DNA of 64,000 nucleotides from Zunongwangia endophytica (GCF_030409505.1 NZ_JAUFPZ010000002.1:2735501-2799500), one strand, 5' to 3'. Positions 1 through 9,700 are shown, counted from the first letter of the stretch. The notes: generated by a model from the letters alone, not told the origin. Numbers and translations: made by a program.

Positions 1-105
1 CGCCAAACTCAGACGAGCTACTTTTTTACCATTATCCAGATTAGTAATTTCCGGGGTGTTTCCTACATTTCCGATTAACTGTACTTGGTTTCTTAGATTA
101 CTCAT
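1..105 (-). CDS. ssb: single-stranded DNA-binding protein, N-terminal 35 residues only
   Basis: The gene runs off the left edge, and its ATG is the complement of 103-105. The 35 readable residues start MSNLRNQVQLIGNVG and continue through TPEITNLDNGKKVARLSLA (written here in pieces). This is the first strand of the SSB OB-fold: the LIGNVG turn followed by the G-K-x-V-A-x-x-S-L-A strand. The family coats single-stranded DNA in replication and repair. A second, complete ssb lies at 60441-60953 in the mutY-gldE group, so this copy is probably an extra, accessory-type SSB such as those often found in mobile or plastic regions of Bacteroidota. That role is inference, because nothing upstream of it in the window confirms an element. 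Confidence 0.85.
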   Translation of the reverse strand, partial: MSNLRNQVQLIGNVGNTPEITNLDNGKKVARLSLA

Positions 106-252
106 AACTTTAAAATTTATACCTTCCCAGGGCAGGTGGATTAAACAATGATTTACTTTTTATATCCGAAGCGTTTTCTTTTTTTGATTTTTTTTCCTGG
201 CTTCCGATTATGTTGTTTTGAGATGATTTCATAAGTGTTTTATTTTGATTTA

Positions 253-428
253 CTTCCTATAGTGCCGTGAGCTGTTCCCTTTTTTGATGCTTATACATTT
301 TCAGGATTTAGAATTAGGGAGCATTTATAAAAAGGAAGCATGACTGGCTTATGCAATGTGGACTAACTTCTAAATCCTGGTATTTTGCATCACAAAAAAG
401 GGAGAGACCAGCCACGGCCGGGAAGGAA
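253..428. repeat. large nested imperfect inverted repeat in a 686-base gene-free gap
   Basis: The gap 106-791 has no convincing gene. It holds an imperfect inverted repeat with arms of about 60 bases around a centre of about 55 bases. Perfect sub-stems are CAGGATTTAGAA (302-313) with TTCTAAATCCTG (368-379), CCCTTTTTT (277-285) with AAAAAAGGG (394-402), and GATGC (286-290) with GCATC (387-391). An outer stem GCCGTG-GCTG (264-274) pairs with CAGCCACGGC (409-418) with one bulged base. The arms are richer in G+C than the flanks. It could be a structured RNA, a cruciform site or a worn MITE-like element. The remaining parts of the gap are AT-rich with no feature I can name. Confidence 0.6.
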
Positions 429-791
429 ATGGAAACACTGAAATCGAAAAACAACCGGGAGCCGGGAAAATGCAAGAATGCATATTCAATGTTTATATGG
501 TTTTAACATTTCTAGATCGGAATAAATAGTAATCGGGTATCTTAAAATGTTGTGTAGTATTTTTAAAATAAATCACTATAAAAAATAAAATGTAGATACT
601 TTTGTCCTTACAGAATTAGTTCGAAATTCGAGTAATAAATTAATTATTAAAACCAAAAGATTCTCATTGCTAAGATGTTTAGCTTATTACGGGTTAATGA
701 CATACCTGTTCAGAAAATTGAAATGATGAATCCTCCATTTTAAAATGTCGTATTCCCATTTCTTTCTAAAATCTTTTAGCACATTTAAATC

Positions 792-1469
792 GTGAAAATA
801 TTAATAATAGAAGACGAACAGCAACTGCTTAGCAGTATCCAGCAATCCCTGGAGAAAGAAACATTTCTGGTAGAGACAGCCATAGATTATCACACGGCTC
901 TGGAGAAAGCACTGGTTTACGAATATGACTGCATTTTACTGGATATCATGCTTCCAAAAGGAAGTGGCTTGGATATACTTAAGATATTAAAAAGAGAAGG
1001 CAAAAGCGATAACGTTATTATTATCTCAGCCAAAGACTCCCTGGATGATAAACTTGCAGGCTTAGAACTTGGCGCAGATGATTATTTAACCAAACCTTTC
1101 CATTTAGCCGAGCTTAACGCCAGGATTAAAGCCGTTTTAAGAAGAAAAGATCTAAATGGCACAAACATCCTTCAAATTGCTAATGCCAAATTAGATTTCG
1201 ATAGTAGGCAATTCTGGGTTAATGAAGTCATGGTGAGCTTAAACAGAAAAGAATTTGACGTATTGTATTACTTTATGATTAATAAAGATAGACTAGTTAC
1301 TAAGTCTGCATTAGCAGAACATGTTTGGGGAGACCATAGCGATAATGCTGACAATTTCGATTTCGTATATTATCAAATCAAAAACCTGCGTAAAAAAATA
1401 CATTCGACCACAGCAGATATAGAAATTGAATCGATTTATGGTATAGGCTATAAATTGGTCGCGTTATGA
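792..1469 (+). CDS. OmpR/PhoB-family response regulator
   Basis: 225 residues starting at GTG. The receiver domain covers about residues 1-115, with the acidic pair E7/D8, phospho-acceptor D51 in LLDIMLP, S79 as the switch hydroxyl and K101 in LTKPF. The C-terminal half, about 125-225, is a winged-helix DNA-binding domain ending in the typical IYGIGYKL turn. Its stop overlaps the start of the histidine kinase by 4 bases (ATGA), so the two form a translationally coupled two-component pair. The PepSY-like and porin genes that follow are the likely targets, or at least co-expressed partners; that is inferred from position. The signal sensed is unknown. Confidence 0.93.
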   Translation: MKILIIEDEQQLLSSIQQSLEKETFLVETAIDYHTALEKALVYEYDCILLDIMLPKGSGLDILKILKREGKSDNVIIISAKDSLDDKLAGLELGADDYLTKPFHLAELNARIKAVLRRKDLNGTNILQIANAKLDFDSRQFWVNEVMVSLNRKEFDVLYYFMINKDRLVTKSALAEHVWGDHSDNADNFDFVYYQIKNLRKKIHSTTADIEIESIYGIGYKLVAL

Positions 1470-2743
1470 AATTACTAAACCAGTCTTTAAGATATTTATC
1501 TGTTTCAATTTTTGCTATTGTCACCATTTGGGCTGTAATTTTCTATTTCAACATGCTGCACGAAATTAAAAGCAGTATTGATGAAGGCCTTGAAAACTAC
1601 AAATGTCTTATTATTGAAAATGCCGAAGATGATTCAAGTATATTAACCAAAAAATATTTTGATGAAAGCTTTTTTACCGTTAAAAAAATCTCCAAAAAAC
1701 AAGCGCTGCCACTAAAAGACAGGTTTTATGATACCATGCTCTATATGCAGGATGCTGATGATGAAGAACCCGAACTGGAACCCGTAAGAATGCTTATAAC
1801 CGCCTTTAAAATGAATGGTGAATATTATGAGCTTAAGGTAGCAAATTCTATGGTTGAAGAAGATGATCTCATTGGAGAACTGCTTTACGATATCGTTTGG
1901 TTGTATCTTAGTTTAATTATTGGAATCATTATCATCAACAATATTATTTTAAAAAAACTTTGGAGGCCATTCTATCACCTTTTAGCAGAACTTAAAAACT
2001 TCCGGCTTGGTACAAATCGCAAACTTCCTAAGGCTAAAACAAAAACACGAGAATTTTTGGATTTAGAACAAGCTGTAAATGCTGTTTTACAACATACTAC
2101 AGAAACTTATGAACAGCAAAAACAATTTATTGGTAATGCCTCTCACGAGCTGCAGACGCCACTTGCTATATCCAGGAATAAATTAGAGCTTCTTATAGAA
2201 GATGGAAATCTGCAAGATCAGCAAGCTCAAAATATTGCTGAAGTTATGAGTATTATTGAGCGTTTAATACGCTTAAATAAATCTTTATTGTTGCTTACCA
2301 AAATTGAGAATAAGCAGTTTTTAGAAAATCAGACAGTTTCGTTAAATGAAGTCATTCAAAAAAATATAGTGGATTTAGAGGATTTGGCGTCCTTCAAAAA
2401 TATTGATGTAGGCATCAAAGAAACCGGCCAGCTTCGCAAAAATATGGATAATGCGCTCGCTAATGTTTTGATTTCAAACTTACTGAGAAATGCTATTTTT
2501 CATAACATCCCAAAAGGAAAGGTACAAATTGAAATTACAGAAAATACACTTTATATACGTAATACCGGGAGGGAGCACCCACTTGCCAGGGATTTAATTT
2601 TCACTCGATTTTACAAGTCTCAAAATTCATCTTCAGGGACCGGATTAGGTCTTAGCATCGTTAAAGCGATTTCAGATATCTATGACATCAAAGTATCCTA
2701 TTCCTTTCAGCAAAGTTTACACAGTTTTAAGTTAGAATTTTAA
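1466..2743 (+). CDS. membrane sensor histidine kinase
   Basis: 425 residues. There is a membrane segment near residues 10-30, a periplasmic sensor part of about 110 residues, and a second membrane segment near 143-163. A short linker leads to a HisKA domain with phospho-accepting H227 in NASHELQTPL. The HATPase domain shows an N box (LISNLLRNAIFHN) and a G2 box (GTGLGLSIVKA). The N box ends in H-N rather than the common A-x-K-Y. It is partner of the regulator that overlaps it by 4 bases. The periplasmic part is acidic and matches no sensor domain I can name. After the stop there are 74 bases before the next gene, which may carry its own promoter. Confidence 0.92.
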   Translation: MKLLNQSLRYLSVSIFAIVTIWAVIFYFNMLHEIKSSIDEGLENYKCLIIENAEDDSSILTKKYFDESFFTVKKISKKQALPLKDRFYDTMLYMQDADDEEPELEPVRMLITAFKMNGEYYELKVANSMVEEDDLIGELLYDIVWLYLSLIIGIIIINNIILKKLWRPFYHLLAELKNFRLGTNRKLPKAKTKTREFLDLEQAVNAVLQHTTETYEQQKQFIGNASHELQTPLAISRNKLELLIEDGNLQDQQAQNIAEVMSIIERLIRLNKSLLLLTKIENKQFLENQTVSLNEVIQKNIVDLEDLASFKNIDVGIKETGQLRKNMDNALANVLISNLLRNAIFHNIPKGKVQIEITENTLYIRNTGREHPLARDLIFTRFYKSQNSSSGTGLGLSIVKAISDIYDIKVSYSFQQSLHSFKLEF

Positions 2744-2817
2744 GGATAGCGAGAAAATTCCCAAGTCTTTCCAAATTTAGGAACTTCATTTGTCTTGTAA
2801 TTAAAAAAATATACAAG

Positions 2818-3264
2818 ATGAAAAAACAAATTTTAATTTTAGGCACAGCTTTAACTATAGCTTCAAGCCTACAGGCTCAAGAAATTCCACAAACTGAAGT
2901 TCCTTCGATTATTGTAAATGAATTCAGTAAAAATTATCCCGAAGCAAAAGATATAGAATGGGAATTGGAAGGCAATCAATATGCTGTTGAATTTGAACTG
3001 GACTGGAATACCGATCATGAATTATGGTATGATAAGCAGGGAAAATTATTAAAGCACAAAGAAGATATTTCTGAAAAAGATTTACCTAAAGCGGTAAGTG
3101 AAACCATTAAATCTGAATTTGATGGATATGCTATAGATGATCTAGAGCGCATCAGCCAGAGTGGTAAAGTTTATTATCATATAGATTTTGAAGCTTTACT
3201 CAAAGAAGACTGGGAGGTTGTTATAGATAATAAAGGAAGTATCATTAGTAAAAAAGCTGACTAA
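2818..3264 (+). CDS. PepSY-like periplasmic protein
   Basis: 148 residues with a signal peptide (MKKQILILGTALTIASS) cut near LQAQ. The rest carries two repeats of the pattern 'F/Y-x-x-x-Y-P-x-A-x-x-x-x-W' followed by 'Y-x-V-x-F-x-x-D/E' and 'W-x-x-V-x-D-x-x-G', typical of the PepSY-like (DUF2874) family often mislabelled beta-lactamase-inhibitor-like. These proteins are exported, and their function is mostly unknown. It sits between a two-component system and a porin, overlapping the porin start by one base (TAATG), so it is translated with the porin. A role in binding a ligand or metal at the cell surface is possible but unproven. Confidence 0.8.
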   Translation: MKKQILILGTALTIASSLQAQEIPQTEVPSIIVNEFSKNYPEAKDIEWELEGNQYAVEFELDWNTDHELWYDKQGKLLKHKEDISEKDLPKAVSETIKSEFDGYAIDDLERISQSGKVYYHIDFEALLKEDWEVVIDNKGSIISKKAD

Positions 3265-4439
3265 TGCGATATCTTCTTTCATGTATCCTTGTGCTAGTAG
3301 TGAAGTCATCACTACTGGCACAACAATCAGACAATTCAAAAAAATGGTACGACAATATTCATTTAGGAGGCTATATGCAAGTACGATATAACAGTTTATT
3401 TCAAACCAATCCCAATTTAGGTTGCGAGCAGTGTGACGAACATTGGGGAGATGTTGGAGGCGGGCTATCGCTTCGTCGGGTTCGATTTAAAATAAAAGGC
3501 CAAATTACCCCCAGAATATTTGTCTATTTTCAACCCGATTTTGCTAAATCCATCAACGAAGATCATCATGTAGGAAGACTAAAAGATGCGTATATTGATG
3601 TAGGGCTCGATCTTAAAAACGAATTTAGGCTACGCATAGGGCAAAGCAAAGTACCTTATGGGTATGAAAATATGCAATCCAGCAGCAATAGATTACCCTT
3701 GGATAGAAATGATGCCTTTAATAGTGGCGTCAAAGATGAACGAGATCTCGGTGTTTTTTTCTACTGGGCCACGAGCAAGAAACGAGCACTTATCCGCCAG
3801 TTAAGAAAAGCTGGACTAAGTGGTGGTGATTTTGGCATTTTTGCTTTGGGAATCTATAACGGTCAAACCGCGAACCACTATGATAAAAATGACAGTTTCC
3901 ATATAGTTACTCGCTTTTCATATCCAATCCAATTAGGCAATCAAGTGATTGAGCCAGGTATTCAGGCTTATTCAGGAAAATATATGATTTTAAAACATAG
4001 TCCAGAAGTTACGGTAAATCCAGAAGGATATATTGATCAAAGAGCCGCTTTATCTTTTGTTTTGTTCCCAAAACCTTTTGGGATCCAGGCCGAGTATAAT
4101 GTAGGCCGTGGGCCCGAGTTCGACACTTCATCCCGTACCATTAAAATCAAAAAATTATCTGGAGGTTATGCCACATTTTCCTATTTCGTAAAAAAATGGA
4201 ACCAGCGATTTTATCCATTTGTTCGTTTTCAATATTATAACGGTGGGAAAAAACATGAATTGGACGCACGAAGTTATACGGTAAAGGAAACCGAAGTTGG
4301 CATTGAATGGCATCCCTTGCCCCATTTTGAATTTTTAGCAGAATATACAATTTCTGATAGGCGCTATGAAGATTTCCAAAACCCAATCAATCACCAAACA
4401 GGTAACCTTATGCGATTACAGGCCCAAGTAAAATTCTAG
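3264..4439 (+). CDS. phosphate-selective porin O/P-family outer membrane protein
   Basis: 391 residues with a signal peptide ending near SLLAQQ. After it comes the family hallmark LGGYMQVRYN, then L-R-R-V-R-F-K-I-K-G and F-x-Y-F-Q-P-D-F, which are early strands of the OprO/OprP barrel. The C-terminus ends in alternating strands with a final phenylalanine (QAQVKF), as expected for Bam-inserted barrels. The family forms anion- or phosphate-selective channels in Pseudomonas; in Bacteroidota the substrate is usually not known. It contains a small C-x-x-C (EQCDEHW preceded by GCEQC) near residue 54, which is unusual for a porin strand and may be an extracellular turn. It is the last gene of the operon that starts at 792. 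Confidence 0.85.
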   Translation: MRYLLSCILVLVVKSSLLAQQSDNSKKWYDNIHLGGYMQVRYNSLFQTNPNLGCEQCDEHWGDVGGGLSLRRVRFKIKGQITPRIFVYFQPDFAKSINEDHHVGRLKDAYIDVGLDLKNEFRLRIGQSKVPYGYENMQSSSNRLPLDRNDAFNSGVKDERDLGVFFYWATSKKRALIRQLRKAGLSGGDFGIFALGIYNGQTANHYDKNDSFHIVTRFSYPIQLGNQVIEPGIQAYSGKYMILKHSPEVTVNPEGYIDQRAALSFVLFPKPFGIQAEYNVGRGPEFDTSSRTIKIKKLSGGYATFSYFVKKWNQRFYPFVRFQYYNGGKKHELDARSYTVKETEVGIEWHPLPHFEFLAEYTISDRRYEDFQNPINHQTGNLMRLQAQVKF

Positions 4440-4765
4440 TTTCAAAGAGTAACTACCTAATAAAAGAGTGAAACTTTACACTCCAAACAAGATCACATAT
4501 TTTTAAAACTATTTGTTAGTTTTTACATTTAGACTGTTAGTGACGGCATAGACATAGTGACATCTTAGGCTAAGATCGAAATTAATCAAGCCCCAGAAGT
4601 TTACAAATCCCGGATGTATTTCATTATTGTAATAGGTAGCCGCAAGATATTTATTAACAGTGCATTAGGATTTTCGAGGTGCATATAAAAAGGTCTAAAT
4701 AATATGCGTCGAATTCACTACCAAACACTTAGCGGTATTTTCGGCAAAATTGAATAGTAACAATA
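4440..4765. other. intergenic stretch with nothing recognised
   Basis: AT-rich sequence between the porin gene and the hairpin at 4771. I see no open reading frame with family features, no tRNA and no strong inverted repeat here. Confidence 0.5.
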
Positions 4766-4770
4766 AAAAA

Positions 4771-4792
4771 AGCCTTTCAGAAATGAAAGGCT
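4771..4792. terminator. bidirectional Rho-independent terminator
   Basis: A 9-bp stem (AGCCTTTCA with TGAAAGGCT) and a short loop, flanked by A-tract on the left and T-tract on the right. It lies just after the 3' end of tRNA-Asp on the minus strand, so it most likely ends that transcript. It can also stop read-through from the porin operon. Confidence 0.85.
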
Positions 4793-4805
4793 TTTTGCAA
4801 TCTTG

Positions 4806-4879
4806 CGGTCTGGACGAGACTCGAACTCGCGACCTCCTGCGTGACAGGCAGGCATTCTAACCAACTGAACTACCAGACC
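4806..4879 (-). tRNA. tRNA-Asp (anticodon GTC)
   Basis: 74 bases on the minus strand. The acceptor stem is GGTCTGG with CCAGACC plus a G discriminator. The D arm contains TTCAGTTGGTTAGAA, the anticodon loop is CTGTCAC giving GTC, and the T arm contains GTTCGAGTC. CCA is not encoded. A near-ideal Bacteroidota promoter lies just upstream (4898-4928) and a terminator just downstream (4771-4792), so it is a one-gene transcription unit. Confidence 0.97.
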
Positions 4880-4897
4880 GTTGCGTTATTGCGAGTG

Positions 4898-4928
4898 CAA
4901 ATATACAGCTGTTTTTCACTTCCACAAA
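4898..4928 (-). promoter_or_regulatory. consensus Bacteroidota promoter of tRNA-Asp
   Basis: On the minus strand the sequence reads TTTG (4925-4928), exactly 19 bases, then TATATTTG (4898-4905). This matches the known Bacteroidota housekeeping consensus TTTG-N19-TAnnTTTG. The tRNA 5' end is 19 bases after the -7 box. Confidence 0.85.
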
Positions 4929-4965
4929 CTTTTTTTTGAGTTTTTTTCAATCTTTTTTTCGGCCG

Positions 4966-5931
4966 CTATGCAAGCTTTTGTCTTTCAATAAAATACGTTT
5001 GTAAAATTTTATTGAAATTTTTATTGATATCTACCGGAACGTAACTAATCCTATACTTCGCGCATTCCAATTCAAGATTTTTAAAATAACTTTCAATTGA
5101 ATTTTTATAATTTTCCTGGATGTTTTCTGAATACAGATCGATTTCATCACCGGTCTCGACATCAAAAAATCGCTTTGGTGTATTTTCGAAATCAAAACCC
5201 AATTCTTTTTTAGTGTCCAGAACATGAAATAATACTACCTCATGCTTATTATATTTCAAATGTCTTAAGGCTTCAAAAAGTTCTGCCTCCTCTTTATCAC
5301 TTTGAAACATATCAGTAAAAAGAAAGACCAGCGATCTTCTTTTTAATTTTTCTGCGATTTGGTGAAGATAAGTATAGGTTTGAGTGCTCCGTTTTGAAGC
5401 CTGAGAAGCTAATGCTTCGTCAAGCTTATTAAGTAATAAATGATGATGCCGCTCTCCTGCGCGCTCGGGAGCATAAAATTCAAACTCATTACTATAAACA
5501 CTTAAACCAACAGCATCACGCTGGCGCTTCAGCATATTCATGATACAAGCCGACGCCAAAGCAGAAAAACCGATTTTATTTAATTTGGAAACACTTTTTT
5601 TTTTAATAGCGGGGTAATGCATCGAAGCCGAATTATCGATGATGAGATGACAGCGCAAATTAGTTTCTTCTTCGTAGCGCTTCGTATAAAGCTTATCGGT
5701 CTTGGCGTATAACTTCCAGTCGATATGCTTGGTACTTTCTCCCTGATTGTAGATTTTATGTTCCGCAAATTCCGCAGAAAAACCGTGAAACGGACTCTTA
5801 TGCATCCCCGAAATATAGCCTTCTACAATTTGGCGAGCTAAAATTTCAAGATTTAAAAATCCTTCTGTTTGATATACCTGTTCCTGTAATTTCAAAATTG
5901 AAATATTTGTTGCTGGAATATACGAAAACAA
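4966..5931 (-). CDS. DUF58-domain protein (von Willebrand A-like)
   Basis: 321 residues from a TTG at 5931; another in-frame TTG at 5895 would remove 12 residues and may be the true start. The family core is clear: LEILARQIVEGYISGMHKS, then FAEHKIYNQGES, HIDWKLYAKTDKL and a vWA-like metal site DNSASM (D-x-S-x-S). DUF58 proteins usually occur with MoxR ATPases in chaperone-like systems or the aerotolerance operon. No MoxR gene is next to this one: its neighbours on the same strand are thioredoxin and dnaE. Specific function unknown. Confidence 0.85.
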   Translation of the reverse strand: MFSYIPATNISILKLQEQVYQTEGFLNLEILARQIVEGYISGMHKSPFHGFSAEFAEHKIYNQGESTKHIDWKLYAKTDKLYTKRYEEETNLRCHLIIDNSASMHYPAIKKKSVSKLNKIGFSALASACIMNMLKRQRDAVGLSVYSNEFEFYAPERAGERHHHLLLNKLDEALASQASKRSTQTYTYLHQIAEKLKRRSLVFLFTDMFQSDKEEAELFEALRHLKYNKHEVVLFHVLDTKKELGFDFENTPKRFFDVETGDEIDLYSENIQENYKNSIESYFKNLELECAKYRISYVPVDINKNFNKILQTYFIERQKLA

Positions 5932-6120
5932 GTTGATAGAAAGTCAGTCAGTTTACAGCCTTCAGCTATCATTACGGTTTGCAGTTTGCAGCAACACTAG
6001 ATGTTATTCATGGACTCAAGAATTAATGCTGAAATTATTCAATCTTGATTCTCTTTTATCCAGTCTATTTTCTAACCCCTAAAAGTGAAGCGATCTAAAT
6101 CGCAGATTTAAAAACAAAAA

Positions 6121-6140
6121 AGCCCGGTAAAAACCGGGCT
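6121..6140 (-). terminator. terminator after thioredoxin gene
   Basis: Perfect stem AGCCCGGT / ACCGGGCT with loop AAAA. On the minus strand it is followed by a T-rich run (complement of 6109-6120). It sits 30 bases past the trx stop, which suggests trx is not co-transcribed with the DUF58 gene beyond it, or only by read-through. Confidence 0.85.
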
Positions 6141-6170
6141 CTTTCTTATATTCTATAAAATTCGTTCTGA

Positions 6171-6488
6171 TTATAAAAGCTCGTTCAAAGCACCAGCATA
6201 AGTATCTTTAGGAGCAACACCTACTTGGCGACCTACAACTTCTCCGTTTTGGAAAATAAGTACCGTTGGGATATTTCTAACTCCGTATTTTGCAGCAAAT
6301 TCCTGGTTAGCATCAACATCTAGTTTTCCAACTACTGCTTTACCTTCGTATTCTCCGCTAAGCTCTTCGATTACCGGTCCTACCATTCTACAAGGTCCAC
6401 ACCAAGCTGCCCAAAAGTCTACCATTACTGGTTTATCACTTTTTAATACTGTTTCTTCAAAATTTGCATCTGTTATTTCAATAGCCAT
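6171..6488 (-). CDS. trxA: thioredoxin
   Basis: 105 residues, the usual thioredoxin length. The active site WCGPC sits near residues 30-34 in FWAAWCGPCRM, and the cis-proline loop IPTVLIF and GVRNIPT lie near residues 70-80. It is a cytoplasmic disulfide reductase that supplies electrons to ribonucleotide reductase and other enzymes. It lies downstream of dnaE on the same strand, with 213 bases between that hold a repeat-like hairpin, and has its own terminator. Confidence 0.97.
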   Translation of the reverse strand: MAIEITDANFEETVLKSDKPVMVDFWAAWCGPCRMVGPVIEELSGEYEGKAVVGKLDVDANQEFAAKYGVRNIPTVLIFQNGEVVGRQVGVAPKDTYAGALNELL

Positions 6489-6601
6489 AATCTTTATTTT
6501 TCTTGTAAATTATCAATACGTAAAAGTAGTCAAATATTTTCGGAAACCTTACATTCCAAATATTAGATTTGCTTATAAGCAGATTGGTAATAGCTATCTG
6601 G

Positions 6602-6684
6602 CGGGCTCTTTCCTTCAGATTACATCTTCAGGAAAGACCGGGCTTTCCGCGCTACACGGTAGCTTGCTTCAATCCCTGCCCGAA
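6602..6684. repeat. hairpin-rich repeat-like element between dnaE and trxA
   Basis: This element is bounded by CGGGC (6602-6606) and GCCCG (6678-6682). It contains a long interrupted hairpin: TCTTTCCT (6607-6614) pairs with AGGAAAGA (6630-6637), and AGAT (6617-6620) pairs with ATCT (6624-6627). A second GGGCTTTCCGCGCTA tract follows. It is clearly richer in G+C than nearby intergenic DNA. It resembles the dispersed intergenic elements with 'GGGCTTTCCGC...CTTCAATCCCT' seen in flavobacterial genomes; that likeness is from memory and cannot be tested here. Confidence 0.5.
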
Positions 6685-6701
6685 ATCATCAAACCTCAGC
6701 A

Positions 6702-9700
6702 TTAATTCAGCTTATATACCACCTGCTCAGCTTCCAAAGTGTCCAATAACTCAGGACAGATCTTTATTTTCTGGCGTTTACTCGGCATGTGTAATTTCAA
6801 TTGCTCTTTCATTTCATATACTACAAAATTCAGTTTATGGTCACCGCGGTAGCTTCTAAAAATGTCTTTTAAAACATCGATTTTCTCTTCTTTAAGATCA
6901 TTAATATCTAACTGAATCGTAAGCTTTTTAGCGTACGAATCCATAATATCATGTAATAACTGAAAAGTATTAAACTGAATTCTAGGCTCTCCCTTTTTCC
7001 CGGTATCCTTATTTGTCCAGCCTTCTTTAATAAAAGCTTTTATATGCACAAACGAATTCGGAACCAGGAAGTGCCTGTTTTTAAGGTATTCTTCACCAAA
7101 CATTCTAAATTCGTAAGATTCGGTATAATCTTCTACGGTAAACATCGCCCAGCCTTTACCCATTTTAGAAGTTCTATGCTGTACATCACTAATTACACCG
7201 CCAAAAGAAATTTCGCGATTCACCACTTTTTCTAACTCTCTAAAATCGGCCAAACTCCCATTACAGAAATACTGAATTTCCTTTTTAAAATCATCCAATG
7301 GATGTCCCGAAATATAAATCCCGACCACTTCCTTCTCTCGACGAAGTTTTTCCATGGTTCCCCATTCTTCACAAGGTGGTACACTTGGTTCCGGAATCTG
7401 CACTTCACTGGCTTCGCCAAATAAACTCACCTGAGAGGAATTCTCATTTTCCTGAAATTTAGCGGCAAATTTCACTACTTTTTCCAGGAAGCTCATGCCA
7501 TCGCCCTCATCATGAAAATACTGCGCACGATGCGTTTCTTTAAAACAATCAAATCCACCTGCTAGCGCTAAATTCTCAAATGCTTTTTTATTGGCTGCTC
7601 GCAGATCGATACGTTTCGCCATATCAAAAATAGATCGATAATGCCCATTTTCATCTTTACGGTTTTCAACGATAGTCGCCACTGCACCGGCACCAACTCC
7701 TTTTATCGCTCCCATTCCAAAACGTACCGCATAATCTTTATTTACCGAAAATTTATAATACGATTCGTTCACATCTGGCCCAAGTACATTAAGCTTCATC
7801 CGCTTACATTCTTCCATAAAGAAGGTTACCTGCTTAATATCGTTCATGTTATTAGACAATACCGCAGCCATATATTCCGCAGGATAATGGGCTTTTAAAT
7901 AGGCTGTTTGATATGCAATCCAGGCATAACAAGTAGAGTGAGATTTGTTAAAAGCGTAAGAAGCAAAGGCTTCCCAGTCTTTCCAAATTTTCTCTAAAAC
8001 CTCACTAGGGTGTCCTTTTGCTTCGCCGCCGCCAATAAACTTGGGCTTTAATTGAGCCAAAAGAGCGACCAACTTCTTACCCATTGCTTTACGCAGCATA
8101 TCGGCTTCACCTTTAGAGAAACCAGCAAGCTTTTGCGAAAGCAACATCACCTGCTCCTGGTAAACTGTTATACCATAAGTTTCCTTTAGATATTCTTCCA
8201 TATCGGGAAGATCGTAGCTAATCTCTTCGTCCCCATGTTTCCTGGCAATAAAACTTGGAATATACTCCATTGGTCCTGGACGATACAAGGCGTTCATCGC
8301 AATTAAATCGTCAAAAACCGTTGGTTTTAAGGCCTGCATGTGTTTCTGCATTCCGGGAGATTCATACTGGAATATCCCTACGGTTTCTCCACGCTGGAAG
8401 AGTTTATAAGTTTCTTCATCATCCAGAGGAAATTCATCGGGAACCAGATCAATACCATGTCTTCCTTTTACAATCTTAATCGTATCCTTAATCAGGGTTA
8501 AGGTTTTTAACCCCAAGAAGTCCATTTTTAGTAGACCCGCATCTTCTACAACCGAGTTATCGAACTGCGTGACATATAAATCGGAATCCTTCGCTAACGA
8601 AACCGGAACGTGATCGGTAATATCACTAGGCGTAATAATTACCCCACAAGCATGGATTCCGGTATTTCTAACCGATCCTTCTAAAACTCGCGCCTGATTT
8701 ACCGTTTGTGCTTCAAGATCGTCTCCTTCAGAAATATTAAGCAGCTCGTTTATACTATCAATTTCTTCACTTCGGAACTTAGACTTGATCGTCTTTTCAT
8801 CCATTGCGAAAAGCTTCCCAAGTTTTGTATTGGGTATCAGTTTTGCAATTCTATCTGCATCATTAAGCGGTAGATCCAAAACCCTTGCGGTATCTCGAAT
8901 CGATGACTTTGCAGCCATGGTACCATAGGTAATAATCTGCGCTACCTGATTGGCGCCATACTTCCCGATTACATAATCCATAACCCGGCTACGCCCTTCA
9001 TCATCAAAATCGATATCAATATCGGGCATACTCACACGATCGGGATTTAAGAAACGCTCAAAAAGCAGATCGTACTTAATAGGATCGATATTGGTAATTC
9101 CTAAACAATAAGCCACCGCACTACCGGCAGCAGATCCACGCCCCGGCCCCACCGAAACATCCAAATTTCGGGCTTCGCGTATAAAATCTTCTACAATCAA
9201 GAAATACCCTGGATAACCTGTATTTTCAATTACAGAAAGTTCAAAATCCAGTCGCTCTTTAATATCCGGAGTAATATCACCGTAACGACCTTCAGCTCCT
9301 TTAAAGGTGATATGTTTTAAATAGGCATTTTCTCCTCTTTTACCGCCATCAACTTTATCTTCTTCCACTAAAAATTCATCCGGAATAGTAAAGGCTGGAA
9401 GTAATACATCACGAGCCAGCTCAAAAGGTTCAATTTTATCGACAATCTCTTTAATATTAGAAATTGCTTCAGGTAGGTCTTTAAAGAGATTTTTCATCTC
9501 TTCAGCAGTTTTAAAATAATACTCTTGATTTGGCAAACCATAACGATAACCACGACCACGACCAATTGGAGTAGCCTGCTTTTCGCCATCTTTTACACAA
9601 AGTAAAATGTCGTGCGCATTGGCATCACCTTTATTCCAATAATAGGTATTATTGGTTGCAATTAATTTTATATCGTGTTTTTTGGAAAATTCTACCAAAA

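Noticed and set aside
1-791. Left edge as the end of an integrative conjugative element
   Set aside because: The ssb fragment and inverted repeat hint at it, but no integrase, relaxase, tra gene or attachment site is in the window, so I do not call one.
4147-4386. Minus-strand frame of 79 codons inside the porin gene
   Set aside because: It lies fully within a clear porin gene on the other strand, and its product has no signal, domain or sensible composition.
6569-6859. Plus-strand frame across the end of dnaE
   Set aside because: It spans the hairpin element and the antisense of the dnaE 3' end; the product looks like random translation of these.
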